Below are positions 1 to 7,581 of a stretch of DNA of 34,630 bases, in pieces. Source of the stretch: Ferruginibacter sp. (lineage in GTDB: Bacteria > Bacteroidota > Bacteroidia > Chitinophagales > Chitinophagaceae); the NCBI GenBank assembly GCA_030655145.1, contig JAURWD010000107.1, forward strand, positions 1 through 34,630. Direction: 5' to 3'. The first letter of the stretch is position 1. Every line of letters begins with the position of its first letter. The position numbers were made by a program, and so were the translations under genes. The notes below the pieces were generated by a model. It made no database searches and was not told the origin of the DNA. It saw only the letters and a program-made list of their open reading frames with translations.

Positions 1-1847
1 GCATCGGCTGTACCAGTCACCCCGGGAGTAACTGTCAGGGTCGAAAGCTGGTTATCGGTGATGACAATGGATTGCGTTTGTGTAGTTAAGTTGCCGGTTA
101 CATCGCTAACACTCCAGGTAACTATAGTAGTACCTACCGGGAATCTATTCTGTGCTGGTAAACCGCTTAGCGTTACACCAGCTGCTGCGATGGCGCAGTT
201 ATCAGCAGGTGTGGGTGGGGCAAGGTTCACTACTTTATAGCACACGCCTGCATCAGTTGTACCCGTAACCGGAGGCGTGGTTGTCAGTGTCGGAGGCTGG
301 TTATCCGGAATCAATGAGATAGTGACCGGGTGTAAGGCAGTCTTTGTTTGGCAAATGCTGCGGTCATCATAACGGCCATAATACGTGGCAGTTACAGTCG
401 GAGAGACAGAAATATTGCCCTCGCCAATTAACGTAGTTGCTGCGGCATCGCTGAACCACTGCACCACAGCTCCCGTACCCGGCGTGCCTTGCAGCAACAA
501 TTGTGTGCTTTGTCCGAGGCAAATGGAAGCATTGGTGGCAGTCGCACCGGTAGCAACAGAAGGAAAGGAAACAACGACGGTCCCTGAAAACATGGCCGAA
601 TTACTGGGGCAGTAGCGGGTAGCATCTTCAAAACGGCCGTAGTAAGTGGTGGTAACAGTTGGGCTTACGCTCAGCCCCTGGCCTTCGCCAACATAGTTAA
701 CTGCGCCGGCATCGGTGTACCAGCGGATAGTACCCTCGGGCGACTGAGTGCCGTCGAGGACGAGCTGGGCACTGCCACCGCTACAAAAAAATTGATTAAA
801 CACCCTGACACCGGTTGCAATAGAAGGATACAAGACCGTAGTGCTCACTGCTTGTAATGCAGAATTCGAACAAGGTGCCGCGTTTTCAATGCGACCGTAG
901 TAAGTAAAGATTCTTACTAAACTCCCACCATCGTAGGCAGGCGGATTGACATACAGTGCAGTGCCTTCGCCAACAAGGTTTGTTCCCCCGGCATCGCTGT
1001 ACCACCGGGTAACGGCTCCAGGGGCGGATGTGCCGATAAGTACAAACTGCATGGTGCCGGCCGGGCAAACGATACCGCCGCCACCGTAAGATGTGATCAC
1101 AGAGCATTGTACCACTGTTAAAGTACCATTAGCAGTGCTGCCGCCAAACGTACTGTTGCCGCCGAAGGTTGCCACCACCCTATATGTAGCCGCCGGCAGC
1201 GAACTGGGGTTGTACACCAGGGTATACCTGCCATCCGCTCCCCTGCTGGCTGATCCGATTGGTGTATTGGAACCGGCTGAAGGATAATCTTTGAGGAAGA
1301 AACTGACTGCGCCGCCATCAGGGGTGCCTCCGGTAGGCAAAGGTGTAACTGTGGCAACCAGGCTAACAGCCGAGCCGCCAAAACCGATAGACGCATTGGC
1401 CACGGCAGTTGTGGTAGGTATTACTTGTGCAGGGGGAGCTGGGATTATCGTAACCGAAACACCGTTACTGTAACACGTCGCACTATTGGTCGCATAGATT
1501 ATATAAGATTGACCCGCCGGCAGGGAGAACGTTGTGTTTTGGGTAGTGGTAGTGCCTGAGACATCACCAAAGTCGTCGATGGTAAAGATGGAGTAAACTA
1601 TAGTCGGTCCTATGGGGGAGTTTACGGTTATCGAACCGGTCAGGCTGCCAGGGACGGGCTGAGTAACTGACAAAATTGGTGTAGGTGGCGGGGTACAAGT
1701 CGAGCCACCTGTACCGCCGCCGCCGCCATCGTCTATAATTATGGCAGCAACTGCAACGTCTTTCTTTTTAGGTGTTTTTGTTTGTGCGTTCCCGTCCTTG
1801 CAAAGCAGGAAGATCAAGGCAACGATGAGTAGAACAATTTTTCTCAT
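1..1847 (-). CDS. Secreted Ig-like/HYR repeat surface protein (3' part missing)
   Basis: The reading frame is open for 615 codons from an ATG at 1847 to the window edge, so the C-terminus is missing. It starts with a signal peptide (about residues 1-22, ending GNAQ), then a Lys-rich patch and a Gly tract (residues 41-48), followed by Ser/Thr/Gly-rich beta-sandwich sequence. From about residue 250 there are three repeats of roughly 85-90 residues sharing an RWYSDAG / VGEG / TYYGR pattern with paired cysteines, typical of the CHU_C-associated Ig_7 domain. These are followed by a HYR-type domain (about residues 520-595, with NC, FPVGTT and VTWSVSD signatures) and the start of another. Such proteins are usually large extracellular adhesins or matrix proteins secreted by the type IX system; its C-terminal sorting domain would lie outside the window. 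The ATG is 10 bases after the stop of the small membrane protein gene, suggesting co-transcription. Ligand unknown. Confidence 0.85.
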   Translation of the reverse strand, partial: MRKIVLLIVALIFLLCKDGNAQTKTPKKKDVAVAAIIIDDGGGGGTGGSTCTPPPTPILSVTQPVPGSLTGSITVNSPIGPTIVYSIFTIDDFGDVSGTTTTQNTTFSLPAGQSYIIYATNSATCYSNGVSVTIIPAPPAQVIPTTTAVANASIGFGGSAVSLVATVTPLPTGGTPDGGAVSFFLKDYPSAGSNTPIGSASRGADGRYTLVYNPSSLPAATYRVVATFGGNSTFGGSTANGTLTVVQCSVITSYGGGGIVCPAGTMQFVLIGTSAPGAVTRWYSDAGGTNLVGEGTALYVNPPAYDGGSLVRIFTYYGRIENAAPCSNSALQAVSTTVLYPSIATGVRVFNQFFCSGGSAQLVLDGTQSPEGTIRWYTDAGAVNYVGEGQGLSVSPTVTTTYYGRFEDATRYCPSNSAMFSGTVVVSFPSVATGATATNASICLGQSTQLLLQGTPGTGAVVQWFSDAAATTLIGEGNISVSPTVTATYYGRYDDRSICQTKTALHPVTISLIPDNQPPTLTTTPPVTGTTDAGVCYKVVNLAPPTPADNCAIAAAGVTLSGLPAQNRFPVGTTIVTWSVSDVTGNLTTQTQSIVITDNQLSTLTVTPGVTGTAD

Positions 1848-1857
1848 AAATGTATTT

Positions 1858-2031
1858 TTAAGGCTGGTGAAAAACTTTTAGGGACTCAGGAGGTTGATTC
1901 AATAGGAGGAAGGCAGTGGTTTTCTGTTTCACTTCGAGGCGCCGGAGCTTTTTGTCAAACGCCCATATTACCAACGCGATGGCCACCAAGGTGAGCAGCA
2001 GGATAAGGATGATGACTCGGTTCTTTCTCAT
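1858..2031 (-). CDS. Small single-pass membrane protein (57 aa)
   Basis: The ATG at 2031 gives a 57-residue protein: a basic N-terminus (MRKNR), one strongly hydrophobic helix (about residues 6-25), then a basic segment (DKKLRRLEVKQK) and a short C-terminal tail. The same frame is open upstream to 2139, but the extra residues look like translated promoter DNA and would cover the TGTCA repeats, so the internal ATG is preferred. The stop is 10 bases from the ATG of the Ig/HYR surface protein, so the two probably form an operon. I do not recognise a family. A helper or anchor role for the surface protein is possible but only inferred from position. A chance ORF cannot be excluded. Confidence 0.5.
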   Translation of the reverse strand: MRKNRVIILILLLTLVAIALVIWAFDKKLRRLEVKQKTTAFLLLNQPPESLKVFHQP

Positions 2032-2100
2032 ATAATGTATACGAAATGCGCTGCTAAAGGAAAGGTGGCTCAACGTGTCGGCTATACCAAAATTTTGCCA

Positions 2101-2138
2101 TGACAAATGGCTGACAGGGGGCTGACAAACACCTGACA
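2101..2138 (-). promoter_or_regulatory. Four phased TGTCA direct repeats (OmpR/PhoB-type operator candidate)
   Basis: On the minus strand TGTCA occurs four times, at 2138-2134, 2127-2123, 2116-2112 and 2105-2101, each exactly 11 bases from the next; three of the four read TGTCAG. Direct repeats of TGTCA at 11-base spacing are the known layout of Pho boxes and related OmpR/PhoB-family sites. The array lies 70 bases upstream of the small membrane protein ATG and in the shared region with the divergent TPR-HTH gene, so it could control either side. Which regulator binds is unknown. Confidence 0.6.
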
Positions 2139-2421
2139 AAGACGCTAAATACTGATTCCCATGTAGTTAGAAAGTGAGGTCGCTATTGTTTATTCGAAAA
2201 AGGCGCCGAAGGTTTAAAAAAAATGCCGGGGCTGTGAAGAATAAAAGTTAGACCAGCGCCGTGGGTTATGGCTGCACGTTCGCTATTTTACGGTAGGCTA
2301 AAAATTTAGTTTTTGTTTGATCCGGGCTTTTGAAAACGAGGCATGCAGTGCTTATCCTTCTACTATTCCAATTTGAATTAGGCGTATTGGCCCTTGCCAG
2401 GACAGGATCTCATTTTAGCTC

Positions 2422-2451
2422 GTGCAGATCCTCCTGCATCCTTTATTTTTG
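2422..2451 (+). promoter_or_regulatory. Candidate promoter of the TPR-HTH gene
   Basis: A perfect Bacteroidota -7 box TATTTTTG (2444-2451) is preceded after 19 bases by GTG (2422-2424), one mismatch from the usual TTG. Transcription would begin near 2457, about 30 bases before the ATG at 2487. This argues for the internal ATG over the longer open frame beginning at 2394. Confidence 0.45.
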
Positions 2452-2486
2452 GTAGTTCCTGGCATTTTGAATATATTAATAGCTTA

Positions 2487-4280
2487 ATGTCTGCTCAAAC
2501 AAAAAATTGCATTTACCTTTTCTTCCTGTTTGCATTACCGCTGGCCAACAATTTCTGCATGGCCCAACAGACAGCATTGGATCCTGGAATATGGGTTGCC
2601 CGGTTGAGCGAAAAGAGCCACGCCAGCAAGCAACATATCAGAACGCTTTTGTCGACCCTGGAACATGTTGACAGCGCCAGCACCTCTCAATTCCTGGAGG
2701 CACTAGCTCAAAAAGGAAAATCCGCCGGGGCTCATTTTCATGCCCGCTTCAACTGCGTTAAGGCTTGTTCACTTGTCTTTAAAGAAGTTAATAGCCCGTC
2801 AAACCCGGAGCGAAAGGTTGTTGAGAGAAATTTGATAAAAGCACAGGTAAAAAACTTGTTTTCCTCAGCAATGGACTTCGCCTACCGATCGGCAGATGAT
2901 GAGCTAATTGCAGTTGTGAGCGATCTTTATGCGCAGTATATCATTCGTTTTAACGAATTGGGCCTTGCTGTTATGTATGCCAAGAACAGCATTGATCTCT
3001 ATGAAAAACTATCAAACCCGATCCTGCCGGAACAATACCAGCATTTAGCGGAACTACTTTATACAGTGAGGGAGTATGATGAAAGCGTTCGCTATGGATT
3101 GAAAGCTGTTGCGGGCTGGAAAAAATCGCCCGATAAAGCTGTAGCCGAAAAGCTCTTGCCGAATTGTATAAATACGATCGCCTTAGGGTATCACCGGCAA
3201 AATAAATACGACTCCGCCTTTCTTTTTTACAGCGAGGCATTGCAGCTATCGAAGGACCAAAAAAACAGGGTGTGGACCGGTATTGTTTCCGGAAACATGG
3301 GACAGATATTGTATGCGCAGCGGAAATATGACACGGCCTATCGTTTGTTTAAAATTGACTACCTCGCCAGCCAAGAAGCCGGCTATTACGACAATGCTGC
3401 CAACTCCCTGCAATGGGCAGCACGGGCAGATCTTGCACAAGGCCACAAAAACGCTGCCCTTGCTGAGGCGCGGGAAGCTTTTCAATTATTAGGTCGAAGC
3501 CCGAATGCGGGTTATTTGCGAAACGCGTATTATACCGCCGCCCAGGTCTTCCGGGAAATCAGTTTATATGACAGTGCGTTTTATTACACCAATCTTTGGT
3601 CTGCCTTGAATGATTCGTTGGAAAAAGTAGTCGCCACCAGCAGCATTTCCATTTCCATGGCAAGGTTGAATGAAGAAGCCAGCCGGTACAAAATGCAAAC
3701 CCTCCACCAGGAAAAACGTTCACAAGTACTCACACGGAACCTCCTTATCGCATTCATTATTGTCCTTTCGGTGATTGCTTTATTGGTGGTGAACCGCAAG
3801 CGGTTACAGGAGAAATTAAAAACCGAGAAAGTGGAACATGAACGGCTACGAATGGCGCAGGAAGTGGCCTCAGCCAGGACACAGCTGAAAATGTTTACCG
3901 AAAACATCGTGGAGAAAACTGCCCTGATTGAAACGTTGAAAGTTCAGGCGAAGGGGAAGGAGTCAGCGTCTGAACAACAGGCAATCATCGAAGAACTTGG
4001 GCTGCAAACCATCTTAACTGAAAAAGACTGGACAACATTCAAATTGCTGTTTGAAAAAATTCATCCGGCCTTCTTTGTGAAATTAAAAGAAAAATTTCCC
4101 GACATAACATCGGCGGAACAACGAATGGCGGCACTCACCCGGCTGCATCTGAACACTAAACAAGTGGCGTCTATGCTTGGCATTTCGGTAGACAGTGTGC
4201 ATAAATCCCGGCAGCGGCTTCGCCAGCGCTTCCAGGTAGAGGGCAACGAAGGCCTTGATGAAATGGTTACCAACCTTTAA
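2487..4280 (+). CDS. TPR-repeat, membrane-anchored HTH transcriptional regulator
   Basis: A 597-residue protein from the ATG at 2487. A signal peptide (residues 1-26, hydrophobic core IYLFFLFALPLA, ending CMA) is followed by a helical extracytoplasmic region with several tetratricopeptide-like repeats (e.g. YDESVRYGLKAV, YDSAFLFYSEAL, YDTAYRLFKIDY). A single transmembrane helix lies at about 419-439 (LLIAFIIVLSVIALLVV), then a charged coiled coil and a C-terminal helix-turn-helix (QVASMLGISVDSVHKSRQRL). This is a common Bacteroidota design: a periplasmic TPR sensor joined directly to a DNA-binding domain that resembles LuxR/GerE or the two-component-regulator-propeller class. It is divergent from the small membrane protein and Ig/HYR surface protein genes, so regulation of that operon is an attractive inference, although the TGTCA repeats look more like a site for an OmpR-type regulator. 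The in-frame start at 2394 is less likely because it buries the signal peptide. Confidence 0.8.
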   Translation: MSAQTKNCIYLFFLFALPLANNFCMAQQTALDPGIWVARLSEKSHASKQHIRTLLSTLEHVDSASTSQFLEALAQKGKSAGAHFHARFNCVKACSLVFKEVNSPSNPERKVVERNLIKAQVKNLFSSAMDFAYRSADDELIAVVSDLYAQYIIRFNELGLAVMYAKNSIDLYEKLSNPILPEQYQHLAELLYTVREYDESVRYGLKAVAGWKKSPDKAVAEKLLPNCINTIALGYHRQNKYDSAFLFYSEALQLSKDQKNRVWTGIVSGNMGQILYAQRKYDTAYRLFKIDYLASQEAGYYDNAANSLQWAARADLAQGHKNAALAEAREAFQLLGRSPNAGYLRNAYYTAAQVFREISLYDSAFYYTNLWSALNDSLEKVVATSSISISMARLNEEASRYKMQTLHQEKRSQVLTRNLLIAFIIVLSVIALLVVNRKRLQEKLKTEKVEHERLRMAQEVASARTQLKMFTENIVEKTALIETLKVQAKGKESASEQQAIIEELGLQTILTEKDWTTFKLLFEKIHPAFFVKLKEKFPDITSAEQRMAALTRLHLNTKQVASMLGISVDSVHKSRQRLRQRFQVEGNEGLDEMVTNL

Positions 4281-4607
4281 AGATGATGATGGCTCGCAGT
4301 GCAATCCACCTGCTTTTGCCGCGATCAACAAACACAACGCATTTTTCCACAACCGGGTGAACACAATACACAAGAATGAAAATTATGATATCGAGCTACC
4401 TAATTATTGACGCTTGTGGCCTGAATTTGCCAATTTTGTAGGCATTCGTTGCTGGTCCCTATGTGCTTATGAGAAAATCTGTTCGTAATATTGAATCTAT
4501 CGGGTAATGTTAAACTAGAACAGTCATACCCCGGAGCCGGTGTTTAGATGCCTGGCTTTGTATTTTGCAACTGCAAATGTTGCCAGCAGTATTTTTGATT
4601 CGGTCTT
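4281..4607. other. Intergenic region, no gene recognised
   Basis: This 327-base stretch lies between the 3' ends of the TPR-HTH gene and the VOC gene. I see no coding sequence, RNA gene or T-tailed hairpin. It contains TGCCAGCA (4581-4588), whose reverse complement recurs at 5118 and 6273 in the spacers of the neighbouring small genes. Confidence 0.5.
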
Positions 4608-4997
4608 CTATATTTTTTTCTGGATTTGCCAATAATGCCCAAAAGGGTCTTTGAACATTCCTTGTCTGTAACCATAATCGTGGTCCGTTGTAGGATTAAT
4701 TTCAGTTGCCCCGGCCTGAATGGCTTTTTGCATCATCTCTTCTACATCAGGAACAAACAAACCAATTACTGCGGTTACTCCTTTAGCACTTATTGGTTCA
4801 AGAGCGTCACGCATAGTTTCGTGTAGATGAAATACTGCTCCACTGATTTGCAGTTCAGCAACATGAATGCTTCCATCATCGTTCCTGAGACAGAAATTTT
4901 CGGTTGCTCCGAACCTTGTGTAAAAATCAATATCCGTTGTGCTCTTGGGAATGTGCAATTCCGGGGCAAAATGTACTATGCCATCTTTTGTTGTCAT
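4608..4997 (-). CDS. VOC-family (glyoxalase/PhnB-like) protein
   Basis: A 129-residue protein from the ATG at 4997. It shows the paired beta-alpha-beta modules of the vicinal oxygen chelate superfamily: module 1 with APELHIPKSTTDIDFYTRFGA (positions 11-31), then AELQISGAVFHLHE; module 2 with LFVPDVEEMMQKAIQAGATE and the terminal GYRQGMFKDPFGHYWQI. The pattern is closest to the PhnB-like subgroup often annotated as glyoxalase or bleomycin-resistance protein; the substrate cannot be told. The frame is open further upstream to 5066, but those residues do not fit the family and the ATG gives normal length. It belongs to a run of small minus-strand genes. A damaged VOC copy lies just upstream at 5184-5347, too different to be a recent duplicate. 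Confidence 0.82.
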   Translation of the reverse strand: MTTKDGIVHFAPELHIPKSTTDIDFYTRFGATENFCLRNDDGSIHVAELQISGAVFHLHETMRDALEPISAKGVTAVIGLFVPDVEEMMQKAIQAGATEINPTTDHDYGYRQGMFKDPFGHYWQIQKKI

Positions 4998-5183
4998 ATT
5001 ATTAAGATCAATTAAGGTATGTGGGTAATTGTTTTTCTGGATAAAAACTCGTTTGAAAGTTAACAAAATTGCCGTACAAAAATGGAGTACTGTCGAAAAT
5101 GGCTGAACATCTTACATTGCTGGCAGCGGTCGGCATTAGCCATAGAAGCCGAATAACTTAGATAGGGACTGTATAAAGCTCGT

Positions 5184-5347
5184 TTAAGTATCACTGTGTT
5201 GAGCGGGTGTATGCTCCAACACACAAAACGGTTCGCTTGATTTTATTTCGTTATCATCAATAGCAAACCCTAAACAGTCGGCAAAAATTTCAACCCATTA
5301 ATAATATTCACATAATCAACATCTGGAACCAGTTTTTCAAAATTCAT
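5184..5347 (-). pseudogene. Decayed VOC-family gene fragment
   Basis: Starting from an ATG at 5347 the minus strand reads MNFEKLVPDVDYVNIINGLK and soon meets a stop. Adding one T to the T5 run near 5282 restores KFFADCLGFAI, then IKSSEPFCVLEH, before the frame ends at 5184. The joined reading resembles the first module of Bacteroidota VOC/lactoylglutathione-lyase-like proteins, which continue for about 60-70 more residues. Two faults are therefore visible: a single-base frameshift in a homopolymer and a missing second module. The missing 3' half makes a sequencing error alone an insufficient explanation. Family call is from memory of the pattern. Confidence 0.55.
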
Positions 5348-5509
5348 AACTAAGGTTTTGAAACTTTAATAAGTTCACTTATTATTTTTCGCTAACGTTT
5401 TGCATAGCCGCAATGCAGGAAATTGATTACTTGCCTTGCCTGCAGCTGATGCGAGATTGAAAATTAGAATACAGGATTGCAAATGATGCTCAATAGAAAA
5501 AATTCAGCC

Positions 5510-6196
5510 CTAACCAGGGTTGCCCTGTTGCTGCTGGACAAGCTTGATTGTGATGCCCTGTATTTTGCCCATAGCATTGTTAGCGGAAGTTTTTTTCACC
5601 CATTCTTCTTTCACGAATTCACTGTAGTCACGTGTAACCTCTGTATATCTTGGAATAAAATTTTCCAAAATATAAATACGATTGAGTCCTTCTACCAAAA
5701 ACCAAAAGTTGGATGCGACAAATGGCTCACCCCATCGCATTTCGTTTATTTTATTTTTCGCTATCTCCTTCTCCCCTTCGTTAACAAAATTTATCTGTAT
5801 GATTCTAAAGCCTGCAAACTCGTCTTTGTTTTCTTCCAATGGATATTTTGAAGTAAAATAACAGCTCTTGTTGTTAGCTCCCCTTAAAATGCATTTTTCG
5901 ATGGGTGAATCATAATATTTTGCGTAGCAAAGGATCTTTTTCAATACAATACTGTCAGTGGAAGAACTGTCGATTTTTTGTTCTCGGTTAACCCTAGAAA
6001 ATTGACCTTTGCTTTCAATAAAATCGAGCAGGCCATAGAAATCCATACTTGAACTATCCGGCGAAAAATGCAAAGTATAGATGGTGTCATGTTCATTGAG
6101 GCAGGGATCAATCGCATCTTCTACATCGGGCTTTTGGTGCTCTCTGCACGTAAGGCAAAAAAGATTGATGACGATAAAAAGGGAAAACAACCTCAT
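5510..6196 (-). CDS. Putative lipoprotein of unknown function (228 aa)
   Basis: From the ATG at 6196 the protein begins with a hydrophobic signal peptide and a lipobox (LFCLTC, Cys17), so it is probably lipidated and exported. The mature part is hydrophilic, with mixed charge and no transmembrane segment, and I do not recognise a domain. A central stretch (YYDSPIEKCILRGANNKSC) and a C-terminal part containing WFLVEGLNRIYILENFIPRY suggest a folded alpha/beta protein. Two additional cysteines lie in the middle third. It is in the same orientation as the VOC gene, the VOC fragment and the 85-aa ORF, in a gene-poor stretch. No promoter box was found. Confidence 0.65.
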   Translation of the reverse strand: MRLFSLFIVINLFCLTCREHQKPDVEDAIDPCLNEHDTIYTLHFSPDSSSMDFYGLLDFIESKGQFSRVNREQKIDSSSTDSIVLKKILCYAKYYDSPIEKCILRGANNKSCYFTSKYPLEENKDEFAGFRIIQINFVNEGEKEIAKNKINEMRWGEPFVASNFWFLVEGLNRIYILENFIPRYTEVTRDYSEFVKEEWVKKTSANNAMGKIQGITIKLVQQQQGNPG

Positions 6197-6310
6197 TTTT
6201 TAATTGTATTTAAAAATTCGCGAACTTCCGCCAGGCGATGCGCTGGTTGGATAGATCAGCAGGTGCTTTTAGTGCTGGCAGCCTGTGTATAAACTTGTGA
6301 TGACGACTTT

Positions 6311-6568
6311 CTACCAGCACTCGTTACTGTTGCTGGACGTTCTCCTCAGAACCTCGCGGTTTTCATCTAACTTCCTTAATCGCTCTTCCCCGCTGTTTAT
6401 ACGCTCTTTCAGCATCTCCTGGTGTGCGGGAAATTCGTTAGCGTTCTCTCCAATAGTACTACCAGCTTTCTTCACAAGGGCATTACTTTCAATGTCCAGT
6501 AAGAATTCACGGAATCTGTCAAAACGTTCGTTTATAACAAACGTTTTCTGGTTTACATTTTCAATCAT
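6311..6568 (-). CDS. Small hydrophilic protein, hypothetical (85 aa)
   Basis: The 85-residue frame starts with ATG at 6568 and encodes a highly charged, helix-prone protein (FDRFREFLLDIE, EMLKERINSGEERLRKLDENREVL) without signal peptide or cysteine motif. This composition is more protein-like than the antisense frame, which is Ser/Phe-rich. No family is recognised. It resembles small antitoxin or addiction-module components only in general character. A 7-base-arm palindrome (6602-6617) lies about 35-50 bases upstream of the ATG and could be an operator. The gene ends 114 bases before the lipoprotein ATG. Confidence 0.42.
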   Translation of the reverse strand: MIENVNQKTFVINERFDRFREFLLDIESNALVKKAGSTIGENANEFPAHQEMLKERINSGEERLRKLDENREVLRRTSSNSNECW

Positions 6569-7581
6569 TTGGATGTTTGGTAGTGTGTACGTTTAGGTTG
6601 GGATAGGATCTCCTATCGGCTTTTAATTGTGGACACATCAGGGATTGTAACAGCAATGATTCACACAGCACGTCTTTGATGGGGCAATACCACTCATCAG
6701 TCACACAGAATTGTCAGTGAGCATTAGGTTTTAAGATAAAGAATTATAAGATCTTCGACAAAACTTAAAGCAATTTTTAGATATTACGCGCCATAGATTT
6801 TCGTGTACGGATTTAAAAACAGCGAAAGCCCGGTGCTTTTTTTAATTTATGCGGCTTGTAAAGCTTCAGGCAGGCAATTCTTTAAAGCACTGGAAATGGT
6901 ACAATCACAATTGTGGGAAGCCTGCCTATGCAGGATGATATGTGGAATCTATGTACAAGTGCTGGGAGTGGTTTGAAATTACGACCCGTGATTTAAGATA
7001 GTGGAGCGCAGTCCACATCCTTAATTTATTAAGTCCATTCCTGCATTTAGAATCATCAGTGAAACTCTATGGAGTCCTTTATCATTAACATGATTCGAAA
7101 AGAACAGAGAGAACGATGTAACACTTTGATGAGCCTTTTGCTGGAGAGAAGCTTTATGAGGAAATGATTGTGAAGTATCAAATTTGAGCTACTCATGACA
7201 TTACTCAATCACCTCATTTCAGTTGATACTTCGGTCCCGCAATAGAGCTTGTTGGAATATCAAGGCTATAGTATTTACCCTACGACAAACGATTAAATGT
7301 GGCTGACTGCAAAAAATGTGTTCATGGCCGTGAGCTCAAGTTTCTCCGTTAGTCAGGGAAAAATAATACTAACCTCAACATTACCTGCCCCGGTAATATC
7401 TTTACTTGGTAATTTTTGATTTCAATTGACTACTCTTGAATAATGGATTTACCTCAAGCTGTTCTTTGACCCTCCCGCAGCTGAACAACATGGAAGGTTC
7501 GAATACTTATAAAACACCTGCCCTTTCGGAATATAATTTTTAGAATTATCATTAACTTAATACTGTATTTGAGCCTATACT
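6569..7581. other. 1-kb non-coding stretch with several inverted repeats
   Basis: No convincing gene is visible on either strand. Structures seen: GATAGGA/TCCTATC separated by two bases (6602-6617); AGGCAGGC (6868-6875) with GCCTGCCT (6920-6927); GAAGTATCAA (7172-7181) with its perfect reverse complement TTGATACTTC (7223-7232), whose inner flanks also carry TGAG/CTCA; and ATTACC/GGTAAT (7380-7397). This may be decayed accessory DNA or hold an unrecognised small RNA. A weak -7-like box TGTATTTG lies just before the next gene. Confidence 0.5.

Noticed and set aside
2061-2087. Sigma-54-like TGGCA...TTGG before the small membrane protein gene
   Set aside because: The downstream element is shifted by one base and lacks GC at the -12 position.
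5477-5851. 124-codon plus-strand ORF rich in Phe and Tyr
   Set aside because: Antisense shadow of the lipoprotein gene 5510-6196, which has a clear signal peptide and lipobox.
6285-6596. 103-codon plus-strand ORF opposite the 85-aa gene
   Set aside because: Ser/Phe/Leu-rich shadow; the minus frame has a balanced, charged composition.
4281-6650. Integron attC sites between the small minus-strand genes
   Set aside because: Only isolated half-matches such as ATCCAAC near 6250 were found; no convincing paired core sites or long imperfect stem. Kept only as a low-interest idea.
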